Of a DNA stretch of 16,364 bases, positions 5,969 through 12,891 are shown one piece after another (the first letter of the stretch is position 1; every line of letters starts with the position of its first letter). The notes under the pieces are model-generated. The model saw only the letters and a program-made list of their open reading frames with translations, made no database searches and was not told where the DNA came from. The stretch is from contig CAZXDP010000059.1 of NCBI GenBank assembly GCA_964639255.1, positions 1 through 16,364 of the forward strand, in the 5' to 3' direction. This DNA is from NZQO01 sp964639255 (lineage in GTDB: Bacteria > Bacteroidota > Bacteroidia > Flavobacteriales > Flavobacteriaceae). Position numbers and translations under genes: made by a program.

Positions 5969-8900
5969 ATGATTTCAGCAGTACGCACCCTACCATTCCT
6001 AGTTTTTCTCTTTTCAACCACGCTTATCCTAGCGCAAGATTTCGCCACCTTTCAATACCGAAATGTAGGTCCGCAGCGAGGAGGCCGCGTTACTACAGTA
6101 ACCGGAATACCCCAACAACCTGGTACATTTTACCTAGGCGCAACCGGTGGTGGGGTTTGGAAATCAACAGACTACGGTACGAGCTGGCAGAATGTGTCCG
6201 ATGGATTTTTCGAAACGCCCTCCATTGGCGCAATCGAAGTGGCGCCCACCGATCCTAACATTGTTTATGTTGGCACGGGATCTGACGGATTGCGAAGTAA
6301 CGTGATTAGCGGGAAGGGTGTTTATAAATCTGTCGATGCCAGTAAAACGTGGGAGCATATCGGCCTGCGCGATGTAGGGCAAATTGGCGCTGTAGAAATC
6401 GACCCGAACGACCACAACATTGTATGGGTGGCTGCCATAGGGAATGCCTTTAAGGATTCTTCGGAAAGAGGTATTTATAAAACCACCAACGGAGGCCAAT
6501 CTTGGGAAAAAGTTCTATTTGTTTCCGAGAGTGTAGGTTTTGCAGACCTTGAATTGCTTCCGGGAAATCCCAATATTGTATACGCCGCGGCCTGGAAAGG
6601 GCAGCGCAAACCATGGACGATTATTTCAGGGGGTGATACTACTGAAGGAGGTATTTATAAATCGATCAACGCCGGTAAGGATTGGGTTAAATTAAGTGAC
6701 GGATTGCCGCAGGGGTTAATTGGAAAAATAGATCTCGCGGTGTCGCCGGTGGACTCTTCCATTCTCTATGCGGTGATTGAGGCTCCAGGAGAGGAGGGAG
6801 GCCTCTATAAATCGGTGAACCAAGGAAAATCTTTCGTTCATGTCTCCAACAACAAAGGGCTAGTGAACCGCCCTTTTTATTACACCAATATCGAATTGGA
6901 CCCAACCAATCCCGACATTATTTATAGCAACGCCAACCCCTTGTTAAAATCGACCAATGGTGGTATTAGCTGGACCGAAATGAGCGTGCCGCACGGCGAC
7001 AACCACGATATTTGGTTGAATCCCAACAATCCAGACTTATTAATACAGGCCAACGATGGCGGTGCCAATGTAAGTCATAACGGCGGCAGGACGTGGTCAA
7101 CACAATTCAATCAACCCACTGCCGAATTGTATCAAGTAGAAGTAGACGACCAGTATCCCTACTGGCTTTACGGCGGCCAGCAAGACAATTATACAACGGT
7201 GGCCGTACCGAGCTTTCCGCCTTATGCCATTCAAGATGCCGATACCGGATTTATTATAAATACTGGTGGCTGCGAAACAGGTCCGGCAGTTCCCAAACCT
7301 GGCAACCATAATATTGTCTATGCCAATTGCAAGGGCCGGTTCGGGGTTTTCGATAAGCGTACGGGTACTGAGAAAAGCTATTATGTTGGTGCCTCCAATA
7401 TCTATGGTCACAATCCCAAAGATCTTGAATATCGCTTTCAGCGGGTAGCGCCCATTCACGTCTCACCGCACAATCCAGATGTGGTGTACCACGGCTCGCA
7501 ATACGTCCATAAAACCGCTAACGACGGTATTACCTGGGAAACCATTTCGCCAGACCTTACCGCTTTTGAGGCAGACAAGCAGGTAATTTCAGGAAGTCCC
7601 ATTACCCGCGATATTACCGGGGAAGAGTATTACAGTACGTTATATTCCATTCGTGAATCGCCGGTGCAGGAAGGAGTGATGTGGACAGGCTCTAACGATG
7701 GCGTTGTTTCTGTAACGACCAATGGTGGTGCTAGCTGGAAGAACGTAACGCCCAAGAAACTTCCGAAAGGGGGAAGGGTAGAGTCTATCGCGCCATCGCA
7801 TTTCGATCCGGCAAAAGCGTATATCGCAATAGATCGTCACCTACTGGGCGACGATGCACCCTATCTTTACAAGACTGAAGACTTCGGAAATACTTGGGAA
7901 TACATAAGCGATAACAACGGAATCCCTTCCGACTATCCCACACGTGTATTGCGTGAAGACCCTATAAAATCTGGATTGCTCTTTGCCGGTACGGAATATG
8001 GGGTTTTTGTTTCCCTTAACGACGGACAAACTTGGGAGCGCTTTCAGCAGAATTTGCCAGTTACCCCCATTACTGATATTAAAATTGCCCGTGGCGATTT
8101 GGTGCTCAGCACAATGGGCCGTGGATTTTGGATACTCGACGACATTACCCCATTGCGGGATGCAGCAATGGCGCAACTGGACGAAAACTCCGTGCTATTT
8201 AAACCTCGCAATACCATTCGGTACCGCTATCCTATGGTGAGCATGGAGGGTTTTGCAGAATATCCTCAAACTCGCGTGGCATTTGACTATTACCTTCCCG
8301 AAACGAGCACTACTAAGGAACTTATGCTAGAGATACGCAACGCTGCGAATGAAACTGTGGCTACCATATTGAGCGATACCACCGCTATTGAGGGTACCGT
8401 GGTCGAGGAGGAAAACATGATGATGAGCCGCACGTATCGCTATGCAGATGCCAAACTCACAAAGAATTCGGGCCTTAATCGGTTTCATTGGGACTTGCGC
8501 CAAAAAGGTCCGTGGGCAAAGGATGCGAAACGTCGCTATAAAAATGGCCCGATGGTGCCTCCAGGAAATTATACAGCAATACTAACGGTAAACGGGACCG
8601 CCCAGCAACATTCGTTCGAATTACAGCTAGACCCACGTGCGAAGGCCAGTGGATTAAGCGTTGAAGACTTGAAAGAACAGGCGGTATTTCAAAAAGTAGC
8701 CATCGATTTACTTTCCGAAGCACGTAAATTTCAGGTTACCTTGGAAGATGCTGTGGCGAAGGCAACTTCTTCCGCCGAAAAAGCACGTCTGGAAACCCTG
8801 CTGAACCAATTGAAAAATGCCGAAGGGGCGTATCCGCAGCAAATGCTCCTTTCCCAAATTGAATATGTGTATGGAATGCTCGCCGGCACAGATCAGCGTC

Positions 8901-8992
8901 CTGGACAGGACACAGTAAAACGGCTTCAGGACCTTCAAGTGGCTTTTCAAAATTTGAAAAATCGCGTAGGTGGCGAAGTCGTAGGGGAGTAG
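5969..8992 (+). CDS. Sortilin/VPS10-like Asp-box (BNR) beta-propeller secreted protein
   Basis: 1007 residues from ATG 5969; the frame is open from 5918, but only the later start gives a clean signal peptide (PFLVFLFSTTLILA before QD). The opening Y-R-N-V-G-P-x-R-G-G-R-V block is typical of this Bacteroidetes/Acidobacteria family. About eleven Asp-box motifs (S/T-x-D/N-x-G-x-T/S-W) are visible, including STDYGTSW, TTNGGQSW, STNGGISW, SHNGGRTW, TANDGITW, TEDFGNTW and SLNDGQTW, spread over residues ~66-690 and implying one or two large propellers. After F-W-I-L-D-D (~residue 720) come a beta-sandwich region with F-H-W-D-L-R and G-N-Y-T-A, then a helical C-terminal tail. Databases often label such proteins 'glycosyl hydrolase', but I see no catalytic residues that prove it. 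No type IX sorting domain is visible, so it is probably periplasmic or exported without surface anchoring. It is divergent from the TPR/LuxR regulator, and the next gene starts 149 bp later. Role unknown; peptide or protein binding is possible. Confidence 0.88.
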   Translation: MISAVRTLPFLVFLFSTTLILAQDFATFQYRNVGPQRGGRVTTVTGIPQQPGTFYLGATGGGVWKSTDYGTSWQNVSDGFFETPSIGAIEVAPTDPNIVYVGTGSDGLRSNVISGKGVYKSVDASKTWEHIGLRDVGQIGAVEIDPNDHNIVWVAAIGNAFKDSSERGIYKTTNGGQSWEKVLFVSESVGFADLELLPGNPNIVYAAAWKGQRKPWTIISGGDTTEGGIYKSINAGKDWVKLSDGLPQGLIGKIDLAVSPVDSSILYAVIEAPGEEGGLYKSVNQGKSFVHVSNNKGLVNRPFYYTNIELDPTNPDIIYSNANPLLKSTNGGISWTEMSVPHGDNHDIWLNPNNPDLLIQANDGGANVSHNGGRTWSTQFNQPTAELYQVEVDDQYPYWLYGGQQDNYTTVAVPSFPPYAIQDADTGFIINTGGCETGPAVPKPGNHNIVYANCKGRFGVFDKRTGTEKSYYVGASNIYGHNPKDLEYRFQRVAPIHVSPHNPDVVYHGSQYVHKTANDGITWETISPDLTAFEADKQVISGSPITRDITGEEYYSTLYSIRESPVQEGVMWTGSNDGVVSVTTNGGASWKNVTPKKLPKGGRVESIAPSHFDPAKAYIAIDRHLLGDDAPYLYKTEDFGNTWEYISDNNGIPSDYPTRVLREDPIKSGLLFAGTEYGVFVSLNDGQTWERFQQNLPVTPITDIKIARGDLVLSTMGRGFWILDDITPLRDAAMAQLDENSVLFKPRNTIRYRYPMVSMEGFAEYPQTRVAFDYYLPETSTTKELMLEIRNAANETVATILSDTTAIEGTVVEEENMMMSRTYRYADAKLTKNSGLNRFHWDLRQKGPWAKDAKRRYKNGPMVPPGNYTAILTVNGTAQQHSFELQLDPRAKASGLSVEDLKEQAVFQKVAIDLLSEARKFQVTLEDAVAKATSSAEKARLETLLNQLKNAEGAYPQQMLLSQIEYVYGMLAGTDQRPGQDTVKRLQDLQVAFQNLKNRVGGEVVGE

Positions 8993-9034
8993 TGCGAAAA
9001 GTTAATTCAGTATTGCGGTCTTTTTCGAAAATTT

Positions 9035-9053
9035 TATGGAGGCTTGCTCCATA
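9035..9053. repeat. 7-bp inverted repeat after the sortilin-like gene
   Basis: TATGGAG and CTCCATA flank a GCTTG loop, 43 bp past the stop codon. No T-run follows on the plus strand, so it is not a classic intrinsic terminator; it may be a weak terminator or mRNA end structure. Confidence 0.4.
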
Positions 9054-9060
9054 CTAAGGC

Positions 9061-9072
9061 TACGAGCTCGTA
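9061..9072. promoter_or_regulatory. 12-bp perfect palindrome upstream of the lipoprotein gene
   Basis: TACGAGCTCGTA is perfectly self-complementary and sits 70-81 bp before the ATG at 9142. It could be a dimer binding site; no known operator is recognised. Confidence 0.35.
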
Positions 9073-9141
9073 CGTTAATTTAAATCCATCATGGTACAAC
9101 TATACTTCAATACTGTGAGTACAATCCTTAAATATGTTTCT

Positions 9142-9594
9142 ATGAAAAAGCTAATCATCAAAATCCCAGTGCTCCTACTTATTTCGCTCGTTTGGTTTTC
9201 TTGCAGCGACGATGACGATGGAGAAGGGAACACCGAGCAACCCAATGCCAACCAAATAACACAGTTTGCTCAGGATGGCACGTGGAGGGTAGCTTCCTTT
9301 ATCGATTCTGGCGAAGATGAGACCTCAGATTTTGCGGGCTACACCTTCGTATTTGGAATAGACGGAACACTCGTTGCCGAAGATGGCGTTAACGCCGTGA
9401 CGGGCACTTGGTCTGTAACCAACAGCAGCTCGGGCACCGATTTTACCATTTTCTTCCCGGTTTCTGACGAGAGCGACTTTGAGGATCTCAACGACGACTG
9501 GGACGTCATCGAGGCTTCAGCTACCGAAATTTCCCTTGAAGATGTGAGCGGTGGCAATGGTGGCACCGATACGCTTATCTTCAGAAAAAATTGA
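9142..9594 (+). CDS. Small surface lipoprotein, lipocalin-like
   Basis: 150 residues from ATG 9142. The frame is open from 9091, but the lipoprotein signal MKKLIIKIPVLLLISL begins here, with the lipid-modified Cys at residue 21 (VWFSC). The next residues are S-D-D-D-D, resembling the acidic surface-export signal of Bacteroidetes lipoproteins, so the protein is probably anchored on the outer face of the outer membrane. The mature part has the pattern of Bacteroidetes lipocalin-like lipoproteins: G-T-W-R-V-A-S-F-I near the start, F-V-F-G-I-D-G-T-L-V, G-T-W-S-V, and a C-terminal T-L-I-F-R-K. Mature protein is very acidic. It stands alone between two spacers. Function unknown. Confidence 0.85.
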   Translation: MKKLIIKIPVLLLISLVWFSCSDDDDGEGNTEQPNANQITQFAQDGTWRVASFIDSGEDETSDFAGYTFVFGIDGTLVAEDGVNAVTGTWSVTNSSSGTDFTIFFPVSDESDFEDLNDDWDVIEASATEISLEDVSGGNGGTDTLIFRKN

Positions 9595-9622
9595 AAATTT
9601 TTCGACGGGATGTGTTACTTTA
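9591..9622 (+). promoter_or_regulatory. Candidate promoter of the PH-like membrane protein gene
   Basis: TTG at 9591-9593 and TTACTTTA at 9615-9622 are separated by 21 bp. The second box differs from TAnnTTTG at two positions, but it shares ACTTTA with the candidate box before the sortilin-like gene. The leader to the GTG at 9661 would be ~30 nt. Confidence 0.3.
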
Positions 9623-9660
9623 ACGTCCTATAAAACCAAATTGTTTCAAAGAACCGAAAA

Positions 9661-10101
9661 GTGACAAGATGCTATAAATCGAAAGTATCGAATGTGTTGC
9701 TCACGCTTTTGCATATTTCCTTTTTGTTACCAACGCTGCTAATCTTAAGTAACGGCGTTGGTTTCGGCAAAAGTGAAGTTGTAATCGTGCTGGCGCTCTT
9801 GATAACCTATGCTTTTCTTTTATACATGGTCTTCACGACCGAATATGTAATTGATAACGGAAAGTTACGCGTCCGTTGTGGGTTCTTTCAGTATACACCT
9901 ATAGATATCAATTCTATTTATGAAATAGCGGAGACGAATACTATTATTTCGGCACCTGCAGCCTCCTTTGACAGAATCGCCATCAAGTACGGCAAATTTG
10001 ATGAAATCATTCTTTCGCCAAAAAACAAAATCTCCTTTGTGAGCGATTTGACCCTTATAAACCCTAGAATTAAAAACCTATTGAGATCGTCCCAGCAATG
10101 A
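9661..10101 (+). CDS. Two-span membrane protein with bacterial PH-like (DUF1200/bPH-type) domain
   Basis: 146 residues, GTG start; the first in-frame ATG (residue 56) would delete both membrane spans. Two hydrophobic helices cover ~10-32 and ~38-58. The soluble part reads Y-V-I-D-N-G-K-L-R-V-R-C-G-F-F, then I-D-I-N-S-I-Y-E-I, S-A-P-A-A-S-F-D-R-I-A-I-K-Y-G-K, and a closing S-P-K-N-K...F-V-S-D-L, the pattern I know from small Bacteroidetes PH-like domain proteins. The stop overlaps the next ATG (ATGA at 10098-10101), so it is probably co-transcribed with the frameshifted gene that follows. Role not known; the family is membrane-associated and usually uncharacterised. Confidence 0.75.
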   Translation: MTRCYKSKVSNVLLTLLHISFLLPTLLILSNGVGFGKSEVVIVLALLITYAFLLYMVFTTEYVIDNGKLRVRCGFFQYTPIDINSIYEIAETNTIISAPAASFDRIAIKYGKFDEIILSPKNKISFVSDLTLINPRIKNLLRSSQQ

Positions 10102-10975
10102 AAAACCATTTCTTAAAAAGTAGTACGCTTTGCTGTTATTTAGCTTGCTTTTGTTTCATGACACAATCCATCGCGCAAATTACCGGGAAGGTCACCGATG
10201 CCGAAACCGGACTCCCAATAGATTTTGTAAACGTCTGGATCAAGAATACCATGGTGGGCACGACCACCAACGAAAATGGTCTGTTTGAATTTGAAAGGGC
10301 CAAGGTGGGTGATACCTTGCTTATTTCGTATTTGGGATATGCGCAAGCCGAATTTTTGGCAGAAATGAAGAATGCGATAACCTTGCAGCCTGTTTCCACG
10401 CAATTGGATGAAATAACACTCATCCCTATGCGAAACGAGCGCATAGATGAAATCAATTCGTACGAAAAATACAAAAAGGTCCGGGAATTTTACTACAACG
10501 GTCATTACACTCTTTAGCGCGTTTTTACGAATACAGGCAGGAATACGAAAAGAATCCGTTTCTCAAGGAAATAGCTGTAGTGGTTGACAATGCGCTCAAA
10601 AATGCGGTTAAATTTAAAGTATATGTTCTGGAAGCAGACAAAAACGGTAAACCATTAGGCCCACTGTTAAGTAATTATTATGTGAAGGAATCTAATAAAG
10701 GCACAAACGAAATTACCATCGATCTTACGGAAGAAAAATTGAGAATCCCTAGAAACGGATTTTTTGTTGTTGTAGACCGCCTTAATCTCGACGAGCACAA
10801 ATTCAGCAATAAGTTGGCTGCCGATATTTTGCAACCGGCTATTGGAATGGAAACCGTAGACAACCCAAAAAATACCTGGCTTGGGTACGCGGACACTTGG
10901 ATAGCACCTGAGGAATTGAAGCGATTTGCGGGAAGCAACAACAATATCGCGATCAATATCAAACTGACCGATTAA
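10098..10975 (+). pseudogene. CarboxypepD_reg-like secreted protein, broken by a one-base frameshift near 10508-10515
   Basis: The first 139 codons encode a signal peptide (~1-27, ending ...QSIA before Q) and a carboxypeptidase-regulatory-like beta-sandwich: I-T-G-K-V-T-D-A-E-T-G-L-P-I, V-G-T-T-T-N-E-N-G-L-F-E-F, I-S-Y-L-G-Y. The frame then hits TAG at 10515-10517. Meanwhile the -1 frame reads on without a break as S-L-A-R-F-Y-E-Y-R-Q-E-Y-E-K-N-P-F-L-K-E-I-A into the ~131-codon segment ending at 10975, with matching composition. One added base (for example a T in the CTTTAG run, or a third base after 'ac') restores a ~292-residue protein. No slippery heptamer is visible, so programmed frameshifting is unlikely; recent mutation or a base-call error are the options. 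The first base overlaps the preceding stop codon. Confidence 0.8.
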
Positions 10976-11010
10976 ATATTTTGCATAGCTGGTTTTTAGG
11001 CACAATTCAA

Positions 11011-11080
11011 CCTTGTTAAAATGGTCGTTTGTTGGTCTATAATATACATTATGTAAAATAGAATGTTTGTTTTAACAATG
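11011..11080 (+). repeat. Concentric inverted repeat able to form a long imperfect hairpin
   Basis: A perfect 9-bp inverted repeat, TTGTTAAAA (11013-11021) and TTTTAACAA (11070-11078), shares its exact centre (11045.5) with an inner 5-bp dyad, ATAAT (11039-11043) and ATTAT (11048-11052). Several bases between them pair when G-U is allowed on the plus-strand RNA. There is no following T-run. It could be an mRNA end structure of the frameshifted gene, a leader element, or a remnant of a small inverted-repeat element. Confidence 0.45.
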
Positions 11081-11200
11081 GCTTATCCTCCAATACTCCT
11101 AATAAATTTACTTTAGCACCTATGAAACGCAGCCAATTTTGATGGTCCCGCTCCAATTGTTTTGCGATTACCGATAATTTTAACCGTTAGCCGAAAAGGG

Positions 11201-11234
11201 TTGTTTCCCCTGTATGCCACTCCGTAAATATTTG
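11201..11234 (+). promoter_or_regulatory. Candidate promoter of the Pel-like operon
   Basis: TTG at 11201-11203 and AATATTTG at 11227-11234 (one mismatch to TAnnTTTG) are 23 bp apart, at the upper end of the usual range. Transcription would start near 11241, leaving a ~105-nt leader that contains the TATCCCC repeats. Confidence 0.3.
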
Positions 11235-11263
11235 TAGCTTTATATAAGGTTTCATAGTAAAAC

Positions 11264-11298
11264 TATCCCCACAAACATTATCCCCAAAACGTATCCCC
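11264..11298 (+). repeat. Three TATCCCC repeats in the Pel-like operon leader
   Basis: TATCCCC occurs at 11264-11270, 11279-11285 and 11292-11298, with starts 15 and 13 bp apart, 49-83 bp before the start codon. C-runs of this kind are rare in the surrounding AT-rich DNA. They may be protein binding sites on DNA or RNA. Confidence 0.55.
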
Positions 11299-11346
11299 GC
11301 TAACAACCTAAGTTAGTTTTCATTCGGCAGCGAAATTCGAAGAATC

Positions 11347-12891
11347 ATGGGGAATCTCAACGTAATGCTTGTTCTGGAAGGCACCTATCCCTTTAATGCG
11401 GGTGGCGTGTCTACATGGGCGCATACCATATGCCAACAAATGCACGGTGTGGATTTTACCTTGTGCGCTCTAACTGCAAATTATTGTACGCAAAGCAAGT
11501 TCCAGCTGCCCAAGTCGGTCAAAGATCTCCTGCAAATTCCGATGTGGGCGCCCGAGGAGCCGGCCGCATATCCTACTTTCGATATTCCGTACAACGATAT
11601 CTTAGATCAAAAGAGTCGAACCACACGGGTGGTCATTCAAGAACGGTTTCTACCGCCCTTTCAGTCATTCTTGGCGCATTTATATGATGAACAGGATGAT
11701 ATTTCTGCCTTCCATGCGGTGCTATATGAACTTTGGGAGTATTTCCGAACATACGATTATTCCGTTACCCTGAAATCGCAAATCGTATGGAATGCCTATG
11801 TAAATTTTATGGATAGATATGGTGCAGACGGCATTATACCCGTTCCGGTAATGATGGACCTTACCATAGGAATGCGCTGGCTGTTCAGGCTGCTGTTGCC
11901 ACTGAGCATCCCCATGCCCAAGGTAGATTTGGTGCACCTTACGATGAGCGGCTTTGCCCTACTTCCAGCCTTGGCAGCCAAATACGCATACGGCACTCCT
12001 ATCATCCTTACCGAACATGGCGTCTTTATCAGGGAGCGTTTGCTTGCCATAAACAGTTCCGGCTATTCATTTTTTCTGAAAGATTTTTTAATACGTTTTT
12101 CCGAATCCATCGCGAAACTGGCTTATTTTACCAGCGAGCGAATCTATTCTGTAAATAGGTTCAATCAGAGCTGGGAAAAGCGTTACGGAGCGGCCCCCCA
12201 TAAATTGGAATGCATTTATAATGGTATCGACTACCATAGGTTTGTACCCAGGGAAAAGTCCGTGCCGCTAAAACACAACCCCACCGTGGTAGCCCTTGCC
12301 CGCATTTTTGAGCTAAAGGATATCATAACCATGATCGATACCTGTGCCATAGTGCGAACACAAATCCCTAATGTGCAGTTCTTCGTCTATGGCGATACCG
12401 AATCGGTGCCCGAATACACCGCCCGATGCCTACAACATATCGAAAGCCTTCAGTTGAAAGAGAATTTCTTTTTGATGGGTGCCCAGCCCAATCCGCACGA
12501 GCTATTCGTCAATGGCGATATTTCAATACTCACCTCCATTTCAGAAGGTTTCCCTTATACTGTTCTCGAATCGCTGAGCTGTGGCATTCCCGTAGTTGCT
12601 ACCGATGTGGGAGGAACTGCCGAGGCGTTGGACCATGGGAAATCGGGATTTATTTGCAAGCCAAAGGATGCCGAATCTTTAGCGCACAGGTGCGTACAGC
12701 TCCTACAAAATAACGAACTACGTGCTCAAATGGGTGAACACGCACGGCGGCGCATTATCGCGCTGTTTTCTGAAGAGCGATTTGTAGCAGCCTATCAAAA
12801 AGTGTATACAGAAGCCTGTACCGACGCTAAGACCGACCCTGTATTCATAAAAAAGAAAATAGCACGTGACGGCCGTTTCCAACACATATAA
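11347..12891 (+). CDS. pelF: PelF-type glycosyltransferase (GT4) of a Pel-like exopolysaccharide locus
   Basis: 514 residues, close to Pseudomonas PelF (~507). The N-terminus V-M-L-V-L-E-G-T-Y-P-F-N-A-G-G-V-S-T-W is the family hallmark. The first half matches the PelF-specific N-terminal (DUF3492-type) domain, ending with L-V-H-L-T-M-S-G-F-A and I-I-L-T-E-H-G-V-F. The second half is a GT-B/GT4 C-terminal domain with Y-N-G-I-D, V-A-L-A-R-I-F-E-L-K-D, and the E-x7-E motif (E400/E408, in S-E-G-F-P-Y-T-V-L-E-S) followed by G-I-P-V-V-A-T-D-V-G-G. Known: PelF is the cytosolic polymerase that uses a UDP-sugar to build the GalNAc-rich Pel polymer. Here it heads a tightly packed operon; the next gene overlaps its end by 26 nt. 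Substrate identity in this organism is not shown by sequence. Confidence 0.92.
   Translation: MGNLNVMLVLEGTYPFNAGGVSTWAHTICQQMHGVDFTLCALTANYCTQSKFQLPKSVKDLLQIPMWAPEEPAAYPTFDIPYNDILDQKSRTTRVVIQERFLPPFQSFLAHLYDEQDDISAFHAVLYELWEYFRTYDYSVTLKSQIVWNAYVNFMDRYGADGIIPVPVMMDLTIGMRWLFRLLLPLSIPMPKVDLVHLTMSGFALLPALAAKYAYGTPIILTEHGVFIRERLLAINSSGYSFFLKDFLIRFSESIAKLAYFTSERIYSVNRFNQSWEKRYGAAPHKLECIYNGIDYHRFVPREKSVPLKHNPTVVALARIFELKDIITMIDTCAIVRTQIPNVQFFVYGDTESVPEYTARCLQHIESLQLKENFFLMGAQPNPHELFVNGDISILTSISEGFPYTVLESLSCGIPVVATDVGGTAEALDHGKSGFICKPKDAESLAHRCVQLLQNNELRAQMGEHARRRIIALFSEERFVAAYQKVYTEACTDAKTDPVFIKKKIARDGRFQHI

Larger units (their letters stand above)
10976..11346 (+). other. 371-bp leader/spacer before the Pel-like operon
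   Basis: No gene is supported. It holds a concentric inverted repeat (11011-11080), a box TTACTTTA at 11108-11115, a candidate promoter (11201-11234), a short dyad ATAGT-AAA-ACTAT (11254-11266) and three TATCCCC copies (11264-11298). The length and density of structure suggest that the operon's control lies here. Confidence 0.6.

Noticed and set aside
5749..6048. 99-codon minus-strand frame across the divergent promoter region
   Set aside because: It overlaps the start of the regulator gene in another frame and the start of the sortilin-like gene on the opposite strand; composition is not protein-like.
7097..7459. 120-codon minus-strand frame inside the sortilin-like gene
   Set aside because: Antisense to conserved Asp-box sequence; no domain or start context of its own.
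9091..9141. Upstream ATG extending the lipoprotein by 17 residues
   Set aside because: The lipoprotein signal MKKLIIK...FSC begins at 9142; the extension would bury it.
9592..9610. AT-rich dyad AAAAATT...AATTTTT at the end of the lipoprotein gene as a terminator
   Set aside because: The stem is only A-T pairs and no T-run follows it; such dyads are expected by chance in this DNA.
10508..10517. Programmed -1 frameshift in the CarboxypepD_reg-like gene
   Set aside because: There is no slippery heptamer in the correct phase and no obvious downstream stimulatory structure; a base deletion or sequencing error is simpler.
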